Assembly: GCF_900112345.1 (NCBI RefSeq)
Contig: NZ_FOLB01000005.1
Coordinates: 186,001 to 250,000, forward strand
Direction: 5' to 3'
DNA: 64,000 nt
DNA from: Nocardioides terrae
Lineage (GTDB): Bacteria > Actinomycetota > Actinomycetes > Propionibacteriales > Nocardioidaceae
A model generated the notes under the pieces. That model saw nothing but the letters and a program-made list of their open reading frames with translations. It made no database searches and had not been told where the DNA came from. The translations under genes were made by a program, and so were the position numbers. Below are positions 57,326 to 64,000 of this stretch, piece by piece. Every line of letters starts with the position of its first letter. The first letter of the stretch is position 1.

Positions 57326-58770
57326 GCGGACACCTCTTCGTCGTGCACGGGCGCCTGGAGGCGCTCGTGCACGACGCGGCCGTGGTTCCCACCGACGACG
57401 ACTTCGCGTTCGAGGACACGTGGAGCCCGGTCCTCGGCGACGCCGACCCGGCCGCGCTGCGGCCCGAGGGCTGGCCGGGCGCGGGCCACGGGCGCTGCGC
57501 CGACGGCCGACCGCTCTGGTTCGTCAGTGTCGGGCCGGGGCTGGCCGCCGAGGAGCTCGTCGCGCGTGCGACGGCCATCGCCCGGGAGGTCGCCGACGCC
57601 GGCGTGGAACCGGCCCTCAACCGGGTCATGCCGCTGCTCGCGGTCCCCGTGATCGGCATCGAGGGCGGCGGCCACTCCGACGATCGCGGCGAGGTCGTCC
57701 GATTGCTGCTGCAGGCCCTTCTCGACGTGGTCGCCGACTGTCCGCTCGACGTCGCCCTCGTCACCCCCGAGCGCTCGGTCCACGGCGCGGCCCAGCACGT
57801 GCGCGGCGAGGTCCGCCCCGACCGGTTCGCCGACGAGCAGCTTGACGAGGCGGCTCGGCTCGGGACGCTGGCGCGCAAGGGCCGCCTCGCCCTCTTCTTC
57901 GGCGCCGGGCTGAGCGTCCCGGCCGGGCTGCCCGGCTGGCGGGCCATGCTCGACCGGCTCGCGCAGGAGGCCGGGACCGATCCCGAGCGGCTCGGCCGGC
58001 TCTCCCGGCTCGACCAGGCGCAGCTGCTGCAACGCCGGCTGCCGCAGCTCGGCGAGGCGGTCGTCCGCTCGCTCGGCGAGCACGACCGACCCTCGCTCGG
58101 CCACGCCCTGCTGGCCGACCTGGGCTGTCGCGAGGCGGCGACGACCAACTACGACCAGCTCTACGAGCGGGCCGTCGAGGCGACCGGCCGCCCGCGGCCG
58201 GCCGTCCTGCCGTGGGAGGCGGTCGGTGACTCCTGGCTGCTCAAGCTGCACGGCGACGTGTCGCGTCCGGAGTCGGTCACCCTGACCAGGCGTGACTTCG
58301 TGCGCTTCGACGCCGACGTCCGGCCGGCCGGTGCGCTGCTGCAGGCGCTCCTGCTGACCCGGCACCTCATGCTCGTCGGCGCCTCGCTCGATGACGACAA
58401 CGTGGTCCGGCTGCTGCGCGAGGTCGAGGTGTTCCGCGAGGACTGCGGCCTGTCCGGCCCGATCGCCACGGTGCTCGACGTGGACGCCGACGAGGCCCGG
58501 CGCGAGCTGTGGGGCGACCAGCTCCGCTGGCTCACCCTGCCCGGCGAGGACCTGCCGTCGCGCGCCCGGGCGTTGGAGATCCTCCTCGACGCGGTCGGCT
58601 GGCACGCCGTCGACACCGGGTCCTGGCTGCTCGACCCCCGCTTCGCCGGATTGCTTGACGCCGACGGCCGAGTCGCTGCGGAGGAAGCCCGGCGGCTGCG
58701 CCGCGAGGTCGAGGAGCAGGGCGAGGAGTGGGCGTCGGTGCGTGACGCGCTGGACCGCGCGGGAGCCTAG
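57322..58770 (+). CDS. SIR2-domain protein with unusual N-terminal domain
   Basis: A 482-residue protein. Residues about 190-440 form a SIR2-like NAD-binding domain: LALFFGAGLSVPAGLPGWRA, EAATTNYDQLYERAVEATGR, LLKLHGDVSRPESVTLTRRD and MLVGASLDDDNVVRLLREVE. The first ~180 residues (HLFVVHGRLEALVHDAAVVP, then VMPLLAVPVIGIEGGGHSDD) resemble in strand pattern a macro-type or related nucleotide-binding domain, but this cannot be proved by eye. SIR2 domains of this type in bacteria include NADases of antiphage systems. GTG start coupled to the DUF2231 gene. Its stop shares CTAG with the convergent PAP2 gene. Confidence 0.8.
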   Translation: MSGHLFVVHGRLEALVHDAAVVPTDDDFAFEDTWSPVLGDADPAALRPEGWPGAGHGRCADGRPLWFVSVGPGLAAEELVARATAIAREVADAGVEPALNRVMPLLAVPVIGIEGGGHSDDRGEVVRLLLQALLDVVADCPLDVALVTPERSVHGAAQHVRGEVRPDRFADEQLDEAARLGTLARKGRLALFFGAGLSVPAGLPGWRAMLDRLAQEAGTDPERLGRLSRLDQAQLLQRRLPQLGEAVVRSLGEHDRPSLGHALLADLGCREAATTNYDQLYERAVEATGRPRPAVLPWEAVGDSWLLKLHGDVSRPESVTLTRRDFVRFDADVRPAGALLQALLLTRHLMLVGASLDDDNVVRLLREVEVFREDCGLSGPIATVLDVDADEARRELWGDQLRWLTLPGEDLPSRARALEILLDAVGWHAVDTGSWLLDPRFAGLLDADGRVAAEEARRLRREVEEQGEEWASVRDALDRAGA

Positions 58771-59372
58771 GCGACGGTCGGTCCCGGCCGCTGGCGCCGG
58801 CCCGGCCAGTGGGTGCCCAGCTCCGTCGCGGCCAGCCCGATGCCGCTCCCGAGGAGCAGCCCGGCGGCCACGTCCACCGGCTCGTGCGCACCCTGGTGGA
58901 CGCGCGTCCAGGCGGAGAGCCCCACCACGGCCGTCATCACGGCCGTCACCGGACGCGGGACCAGGGGTGCCAGCATGAGGGTGCTGCAGGCCGAGAGGGC
59001 GGCGTGTCCGGACGGCATCGAGCCGCCCTCGATCGGAGCGTCGTCGCGCAGCACCGTGGGCTGGACGTAGAGCGGCCGCGGCCGCGGTCGGACCTTCTTC
59101 GTCGCCACCTCGATGCCCTTCTCGACCGGCAGGCAGGCGAGCACCACCACGGCCCACCGGCCCTGCCGGCGGACGGCTGCGAGGGCGGCGACCGCCGGCA
59201 GCGTCCACGGCGTCCCCCACTGCTGCGGGACGCGCAGCCACGGTTGGCCGCCGCTGTCGTTGACCCGCTCGAACACCGCGCGCTCACGGCGGCCCGGGAC
59301 CTTCGGGGCGCGGGCCGCGACGACGGCGTACGCCGCCAGCAACCCCGCGGCGCCCAGCCACCGACCTGACAC
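58767..59372 (-). CDS. PAP2-family phosphatase
   Basis: A 201-residue membrane protein. The PAP2 motifs are [14 protein letters not shown] (motif 1), [20 protein letters not shown] (motif 2, with catalytic His) and [20 protein letters not shown] (motif 3, R-x5-H form). It probably removes phosphate from a lipid such as phosphatidate or undecaprenyl pyrophosphate. GTG start after GGAGGGAGGG. Convergent with the SIR2 gene. Confidence 0.85.
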   Translation of the reverse strand: MSGRWLGAAGLLAAYAVVAARAPKVPGRRERAVFERVNDSGGQPWLRVPQQWGTPWTLPAVAALAAVRRQGRWAVVVLACLPVEKGIEVATKKVRPRPRPLYVQPTVLRDDAPIEGGSMPSGHAALSACSTLMLAPLVPRPVTAVMTAVVGLSAWTRVHQGAHEPVDVAAGLLLGSGIGLAATELGTHWPGRRQRPGPTVA

Positions 59373-59434
59373 GGAACCCTCCCTCCAGCAGACACGATCG
59401 GGTACCCGCGGGCGGCACCCGCACCGCGCCGCGT

Positions 59435-59460
59435 CTCAACTCCGACACCGGGCGGCCGAT
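59435..59460 (+). promoter_or_regulatory. FliA-type promoter of the chemoreceptor gene
   Basis: CTCA(ACT), 16-nt gap, GCCGAT. It lies 42 nt before the ATG of the methyl-accepting protein and 28 kb from the end of the flagellar locus, which supports the motif as a regulon-wide signal. Confidence 0.75.
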
Positions 59461-59502
59461 GGAGGGTGGACAGTTCCCGGCCAGATAAGCGAGACCTCTG
59501 CC

Positions 59503-61131
59503 ATGCCCACGTCGGCACCGCGCCTGCGCAACCACTCCATCAGCGTTCGACTCGGAGGTGTCTTCGTCCTCTGCGGAGCTCTCATCGGCGCCGCCTTCGC
59601 GGCCGACACCGTCACCCAGCACCGGGCGGACCGCACGGACGCCAAGATCGTCAAGATCCAGCAGGCGCAGCAGATCGCCGACGACCTGCTCATCCGGATC
59701 AACGACATCACCGGTTGGCAGGGCCTCTACCTCGCCGACGCAGCGGCCTACGGCATCGCCAAGGGCATGTCCGCCGACGACTACAACATCCAGGGCTTCG
59801 CGACGTCGCGCAAGGGCATCGAGAAGATGTACGCCGACATGGACCGCAGCGTCATGACCGCTGCCGAGCGCAAGGTCATCGACCGCACCGAGGCCAACTT
59901 CCAGCAGTTCTTCGACGCCGATGCCGCGCTCCGCGTGGACCTGCAGCAGCACGGGCTCCGTGCGCTGGCGGGCGTCATGGACAGCATCAACGGCGGTACC
60001 GCGGGTGAGGCCTGGTCGGCCACGTACGACGCCGCCGCCGACTACCGCAAGCTCATCGACAAGCGCCTGGCGACGATGAAGAAGACGCAGGCCTCGGACC
60101 TGTCCACCGGACGTCACATCGTCCAGCTCACGCTGCTGCTGGCCGTCCTCCTCACCGTCGCACTGCTCGTGCTCGTCGCGCGGTCGATCATCCGGCCGGT
60201 ACGCCGGCTGGTCGACGTCGTCCAGGTCGCGGCCACCGGCCGGCTCGACGTACGCGCCGAGGACGAGGGCCGTGACGAGGTCTCGCAGATGGGTGCGGCG
60301 CTCAACGGCCTCCTCGACGGTCTCGCGACCTCGATGAGGGACCTCGACGCCGAGGCGCGGTCGCTGTCAGCCGCCTCCGAGCGGTTGACCGGAGTCTCGG
60401 ACCAGATGTCGCAGTCCGCCGCGTCGTCGGCCAACCAGGCCCAGCTCGTCGCCGAGTCGGCCGACCTGGTCTCCAGCAACGTCCACACCGTCGCCAAGGG
60501 CACCGAGGAGATGGCCGCCTCCATCCAGGAGATCGCGCGCAGCGCCGCCGAGGCCGCCGGGACGGCCGCCCAGGCGGTCGGCGCGGCCGAGGCGACCAGC
60601 GTGACGATCGCCCGCCTGGGCTCGTCGTCCGCCCAGATCGGCGACGTCGTCAAGCTGATCACCTCGATCGCCGAGCAGACCAACCTCCTCGCGCTCAACG
60701 CCACCATCGAGGCGGCCCGAGCCGGCGAGACCGGCAAGGGCTTCGCCGTGGTCGCCAACGAGGTCAAGGAGCTGGCGTCGAAGACGGCCCGCGCCACCGA
60801 GGACATCAGCCGCCAGATCGAGGCCATCCAGGCCGACACCGGCCAGGCGGTCACCGCGATCAACGAGATCAGCGAGGTCATCGGCCACATCAACGCCAGC
60901 CAGACGACCATCGCCTCGGCCGTGGAGCAGCAGACCGCCACGACCAACCACATGGGCCGCAACGTCGGCCAGGCGGCGTCCGGCTCGAGCAACATCGCCG
61001 AGGCGGTCTCCGGTGTCGCGAAGGCGGCCAACGAGAGCCACGCGGCCGCCGGCAGCACCAGCGAGGCGGCCGTCGAGCTGGCTCGCACCGCCGGCACGAT
61101 GCAGGCGCTCGTCGGTCGCTTCAGCTACTGA
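59503..61131 (+). CDS. Methyl-accepting chemotaxis protein
   Basis: Transmembrane chemoreceptor of 542 residues. Membrane segments at about 16-34 ([20 protein letters not shown]) and 206-227 ([20 protein letters not shown]) enclose a helical extracellular sensor domain of about 170 residues (4-helix-bundle type, [20 protein letters not shown]). A HAMP domain follows ([20 protein letters not shown]), then the signalling domain with the conserved hairpin [20 protein letters not shown] and [20 protein letters not shown]. No pentapeptide tether for CheB/CheR is seen at the C-terminus. Ligand unknown. Own FliA-type promoter; strong terminator after the gene. Confidence 0.95.
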   Translation: MPTSAPRLRNHSISVRLGGVFVLCGALIGAAFAADTVTQHRADRTDAKIVKIQQAQQIADDLLIRINDITGWQGLYLADAAAYGIAKGMSADDYNIQGFATSRKGIEKMYADMDRSVMTAAERKVIDRTEANFQQFFDADAALRVDLQQHGLRALAGVMDSINGGTAGEAWSATYDAAADYRKLIDKRLATMKKTQASDLSTGRHIVQLTLLLAVLLTVALLVLVARSIIRPVRRLVDVVQVAATGRLDVRAEDEGRDEVSQMGAALNGLLDGLATSMRDLDAEARSLSAASERLTGVSDQMSQSAASSANQAQLVAESADLVSSNVHTVAKGTEEMAASIQEIARSAAEAAGTAAQAVGAAEATSVTIARLGSSSAQIGDVVKLITSIAEQTNLLALNATIEAARAGETGKGFAVVANEVKELASKTARATEDISRQIEAIQADTGQAVTAINEISEVIGHINASQTTIASAVEQQTATTNHMGRNVGQAASGSSNIAEAVSGVAKAANESHAAAGSTSEAAVELARTAGTMQALVGRFSY

Positions 61132-61142
61132 CACGTCCGTCC

Positions 61143-61185
61143 GACCGGCCCCCTGGCGCGCTCCTGAGCGCGCCAGGGGCCGGTC
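61143..61185 (+). terminator. Terminator after the chemoreceptor gene
   Basis: Inverted repeat of 18 bp with a single-base bulge (left arm GACCGGCCCCCTGGCGCGC) around a 6-nt loop, 11 nt after the stop codon. Confidence 0.85.
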
Positions 61186-61517
61186 AGATTCATGCGGTCG
61201 GAATGCGGTCGGAATGCGCACCCGGTGCGCACTTCCACCAGTCTCCCGGCGCCACGCGGGCGGAGGCCTGGATCGCTTGGAACCGGCGCAACTGCGACCC
61301 CAAGCGGGGCCTCGAGCCGTTGGAGCAAGACGGCTGGGGAGCAACGAAGCGGGCCCGGGCGGTCACACCGGCCCTGACCGACCGACGGTTCCGGGGTGGT
61401 GACGACGGCGGCGGATCCCCGCCAGTAGGCTCCGTCGGAAGCTCCATCCCGTACAGGGTTCCGTACATTCCGTAGAGGGTTCCGTAGAGGGCCCGTCGAT
61501 CGAAGAGTGGAACCCGC
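61186..61517. other. Intergenic region before tRNA-Lys with short direct repeats
   Basis: No credible gene is seen in these 332 bases. It holds GCGGTCGGAAT twice in tandem at about 61193-61214 and two imperfect copies of a 21-nt unit with CCGTA(C/G)AGGGTTCCGTA between 61449 and 61491. The latter lies 27-69 nt before the tRNA and may include its promoter, but no clear -10 was recognised. Confidence 0.5.
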
Positions 61518-61590
61518 GGGCCCTTAGCTCAATTGGCAGAGCAGCGGACTTTTAATCCGTTAGTTGTGGGTTCGAGTCCCACAGGGCCTA
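61518..61590 (+). tRNA. tRNA-Lys (anticodon TTT)
   Basis: A complete 73-nt cloverleaf without encoded CCA: acceptor GGGCCCT pairing with AGGGCCT, D-arm AGCTCAATTGGCAGAGC, anticodon loop CTTTTAA with TTT at 61551-61553, T-arm GTGGG-TTCGAGT-CCCAC and discriminator A. Confidence 0.96.
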
Positions 61591-61725
61591 CTCCGTGAGA
61601 CCGACCGCTGTCCGCACGCGCATGGCGGAGTTCCATCGTCGCCATCCGATCAGGACCTAGGTCCCGTCCGGACCAGACCCGTTCGGACGATTCCGTGAGG
61701 GACCGCGGGAACCTACCGTTTCACC

Positions 61726-62703
61726 ATGTCAGACGACTCGCCGGAGCCAGCGCGCGCCGAAGACCGTGTCTTCGACCTGTGGCTCGCCCACCGCGACGGC
61801 GAGCAGCCCACCGGTTCGGCGCGCGAACGCACCCGGGTCCCCAGCTGGGCACCACCCGTCGCCACGCCGCACGTCGACCCCGTGCCCGAGCCGGCTCCTG
61901 TCGAGACCGTCGCAGAGCCGGCCTTCGCTGACCCGCTCGGCGCGCCAGCTCCGGAGCCGATCCCGGTGCCGACGACGACGGTCGCCGAGACCCCAGTCGA
62001 GCCGGCGCCCGCCCACGCCATGCCGGTTGAGGACACGATCGATCCGACGCCCGCCGACGAGGCGATGCCCGTCGTCGACGTGGCAAGCGACGTCGCCGAG
62101 CCCGACATCGAGCCCGACATCGAGCCCGCCGTCGAGCCTGCGCCCACGCAGGACCTCCCTGCCGTCGAGCTGCCGATCCTGGCCGACGAGCCCGTCGCGG
62201 AGCCCGTCGCGGAGCCGGTCACGGAGCCGGCCGCAAAGCCCGCGACCGGGCCGACCGACGAGGCTCCCGTCCGGATGACCTTCGCCCCGCGCACCAAGGC
62301 CCGGACGGCCGTCGCCATCGGCACCCTGCTGGCGGCCGCGGCAGCGGTGATCGGCACCTTCGTCGCGAGCCGGGAGCAGGACACCCCGAGCATCGGCATC
62401 GCCGTGACGCTGTGGGTCCTCACCGGGATCATCTGGGCGGTCCACTCCGGCACCAGCGTCACCCGCATGTCCGTGCGCGGCGGTCAGCTGCAGGTGGTCC
62501 AGCACGGGGTACGCACGACCATCGACCTGACCAGCACCTACACGCCCGTCGAGGTGCACGGCCGGCCCGGTCGGCACGGCTGGAAGGTCGTCTTCCGCCG
62601 GCGTGACATGAGCCAGTTCGTGATCGACCCGTCGATGGTCGACCCGAACGAGTTCATGCGCGTGCTGCGCTACTACCGCCCCGGGATCGACGAGCTGGCC
62701 TAG
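61726..62703 (+). CDS. Membrane protein with Pro/Glu-rich N-terminal region
   Basis: A 325-residue protein of unknown function. Residues about 20-185 are low-complexity, rich in Pro, Glu, Ala and Val with short repeats (EPDIEPDIEPAVEPAP, EPVAEPVAEPVTEPA). Two membrane segments follow at about 195-235 (AVAIGTLLAAAAAVIGTFVA and IGIAVTLWVLTGIIWAV). The last ~85 residues resemble a small PH-like domain (SVRGGQLQVVQHGVRTTIDL, WKVVFRRRDMSQFVIDPSMV). It stands alone downstream of tRNA-Lys. Confidence 0.75.
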   Translation: MSDDSPEPARAEDRVFDLWLAHRDGEQPTGSARERTRVPSWAPPVATPHVDPVPEPAPVETVAEPAFADPLGAPAPEPIPVPTTTVAETPVEPAPAHAMPVEDTIDPTPADEAMPVVDVASDVAEPDIEPDIEPAVEPAPTQDLPAVELPILADEPVAEPVAEPVTEPAAKPATGPTDEAPVRMTFAPRTKARTAVAIGTLLAAAAAVIGTFVASREQDTPSIGIAVTLWVLTGIIWAVHSGTSVTRMSVRGGQLQVVQHGVRTTIDLTSTYTPVEVHGRPGRHGWKVVFRRRDMSQFVIDPSMVDPNEFMRVLRYYRPGIDELA

Positions 62704-62706
62704 CGT

Positions 62707-64000
62707 TCAGGCCGGCTGGTGCACCCCGCGCTCGCCGGCGTCGGTCAGCCGGACCTCCTCGGCCGCCTGCTCCTCGAGCTCCTTGCGGCGCGTCTCGTCG
62801 GCCGCGGCCCGCTCGGCGTCGTACTGACCCGGAGGTGAGACGAGCGAGGACGCGCCACCCTCGAGCCGTTCGAGCGCCGACCGGCCGAAGATCTGCTGCA
62901 GCGTCGTCGTGCGCTCGGCGCGGTCGCTGCCCAGGAACGAGACGAACCAGTGCATCACCGCGGTGACGCGGTTCTTGAAGCCGGTGATGTAGAAGAGGTG
63001 CACGACCAGCCACATCAGCCACGCGACGAAGCCGGTGAGCTTGAGGTTCCCGATCGACGCGACGGCGCGGAAGCGGCTGATGGTGGCCATCGAGCCCTTG
63101 TCGAAGTACTTGAACGGGCCCGCCGACGGCTTGCCCTCGAGCCGCCGCTCGATCTCCTTGGCGGCGTGCTTCGCGCCCTGGATCGCGACCTGTGCGACAC
63201 CGGGCAGGTGGTCGAGGTTGATCATGTCGCCGACGACGAAGACCTCCGGGTGGCCGGGGAGCGTCAGGTCGGGGTTGACCGAGATCCGGCCGGCCCGGTC
63301 CAGTGGCGCTCCGGTCTGCTCCGAGAGGGTCTTGCCGAGCGGCGACGCGGAGACGCCGGCCGCCCAGATCTTGGTGACCGACTCGATGCGCTCGACGCGG
63401 CCGTCCTTGAACTTCCACTCCAGGCCGCGCTCGTCGACGTTGGTCACCATCGCGCCGAGGACGACGTCGATGCCGAGCTTCTCCAGCGCGACCTTGGTCT
63501 TCTCGCCGAGCTTGGCGCCGAAGGGCGGCAGCACCTGCGGCGCGGCGTCGACGAGGATCACGCGGGCGTGCTCGGTGCGGATGTGCTTGAAGTCCCGCTT
63601 GAGCGTACGCCGGGCGAGCTCGGCGATCTGTCCGGCCAGCTCGACACCCGTCGGACCGGCACCGACCACCACGAACGTGAGCAGGTGCTCGAACGACTCC
63701 CCGCGCTGGGCGGCGAGCTCGGCCAGCTCGAAGGAGCCGAAGATGCGGCCGCGCAGCTCCAGCGCGTCGTCGATGCTCTTCATGCCGGGGGCGAACTCGG
63801 CGAAGTGGTCGTTGCCGAAGTAGGACTGCCCCGCGCCGGCGGCGACGATCAGCGAGTCATAGCTCACCGTGGTCGGCCGGCCGAGCAGCTGGGACGTGAC
63901 GGTGCGGGCCTCCAGGTCGATGTCGGTGACCTCGCCCAGTAGGACCGTCGCGTTCTTCTGCTTGTGCAGGACCTCGCGGGTGGGCGGCGCGATCTCGCCC
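62707..64000 (-). CDS. ndh: Type II NADH dehydrogenase (N-terminus cut by window edge)
   Basis: Membrane-associated flavoprotein that passes electrons from NADH to quinone without proton pumping. About 431 codons are present, with the start outside the window. Visible are an FAD-related segment (SYDSLIVAAGAGQSYFGNDH), the second Rossmann motif VVVGAGPTGVELAGQIAELA, VTNVDERGLEWKFKDGRVER, the SVNPDLTLPGHPEVFVVGDM FAD-binding end, and a C-terminal hydrophobic stretch (GFVAWLMWLVVHLFYITGFK) that anchors it to the membrane. An acidic tail of about 50 residues follows. Convergent with the preceding gene, with a 3-nt gap. Confidence 0.92.
   Translation of the reverse strand, partial: GEIAPPTREVLHKQKNATVLLGEVTDIDLEARTVTSQLLGRPTTVSYDSLIVAAGAGQSYFGNDHFAEFAPGMKSIDDALELRGRIFGSFELAELAAQRGESFEHLLTFVVVGAGPTGVELAGQIAELARRTLKRDFKHIRTEHARVILVDAAPQVLPPFGAKLGEKTKVALEKLGIDVVLGAMVTNVDERGLEWKFKDGRVERIESVTKIWAAGVSASPLGKTLSEQTGAPLDRAGRISVNPDLTLPGHPEVFVVGDMINLDHLPGVAQVAIQGAKHAAKEIERRLEGKPSAGPFKYFDKGSMATISRFRAVASIGNLKLTGFVAWLMWLVVHLFYITGFKNRVTAVMHWFVSFLGSDRAERTTTLQQIFGRSALERLEGGASSLVSPPGQYDAERAAADETRRKELEEQAAEEVRLTDAGERGVHQPA

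Noticed and set aside
61203..61475. Short open frames between the chemoreceptor terminator and tRNA-Lys
   Set aside because: No ribosome-binding site, low-complexity products and overlapping frames; they follow from GC bias and direct repeats.
61518..61590. tRNA-Lys as an integration site of a mobile element
   Set aside because: No integrase gene and no second copy of the tRNA 3' end was found on either side within the window.

Overview
The window is very GC-rich, with tightly packed genes, frequent ATGA/GTGA stop-start overlaps, GTG starts and strong G/C bias at third codon positions. It encodes a flagellum without any outer-membrane parts (no P- or L-ring genes) and actinobacterial-type neighbours. 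This suggests a motile, Gram-positive, high-GC actinobacterium of the Nocardioides type; the genus is an inference.

Region 1 (1-31812) is one large flagellar and chemotaxis locus. On the minus strand at the left edge are flgN and a truncated flgK. Then, mostly on the plus strand: a FliA/WhiG-type sigma factor, fliC, fliD, fliS and two small helical genes; a divergent cheB/cheR pair with two CheY and two CheX-like proteins; flgB-flgC-fliE-fliF-fliG-fliH-fliI; fliJ, an NlpC/P60 hydrolase, fliK, flgD and flgE; flbD, motA, motB and fliL; fliM-fliN-fliO-fliP-fliQ-fliR-flhB; and flhA. A frameshifted DUF559-like gene bounded by palindromes sits between flhB and flhA. Ten sites share the form CTCA-N16-GCCGA(A/T) or a one-mismatch variant, a good fit to a FliA-type promoter, and each lies in front of a flagellar or chemotaxis transcription unit. 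At three of them (cheB, cheR, fliM) a GTG start lies exactly 9 nt after the -10 box, so those mRNAs are predicted to be leaderless.

Region 2 (31853-47426) is dominated by surface-glycan genes. It starts with a PAP2/Aur1-like membrane enzyme and a large multispanning membrane protein, then a HAD phosphatase, a hemerythrin-domain protein, a short-chain dehydrogenase and a UDP-glucuronate decarboxylase. Facing these is a seven-gene minus-strand operon (46327-37995): NodU-type carbamoyltransferase, GT2-GmhB fusion, GT9, GT4, GmhA, HldE and GT9. Together these genes can make a nucleotide-activated glycero-manno-heptose, transfer it and probably carbamoylate the product. That is unexpected in an organism with no lipopolysaccharide. 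A divergent glycosyltransferase gene completes the locus.

Region 3 (47451-64000) is mixed. It holds a CYP152-like P450 divergent from a large catalase, a haloacetate dehalogenase-like hydrolase, a His-rich secreted 5'-nucleotidase, a LigD-like phosphoesterase-polymerase without ligase, a metallo-beta-lactamase-fold protein, a DUF2231 membrane protein coupled to a SIR2-domain protein with an unusual N-terminus, a PAP2 phosphatase, an orphan methyl-accepting chemotaxis protein under a FliA-type promoter, tRNA-Lys(UUU), a membrane protein with a Pro/Glu-rich N-terminus, and a type II NADH dehydrogenase cut by the right edge.

Two families of palindromic repeats are present: a 46-bp element in three copies and a ~55-bp element in two copies flanking the DUF559 pseudogene. 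No CRISPR array, rRNA, complete insertion sequence or prophage was seen.
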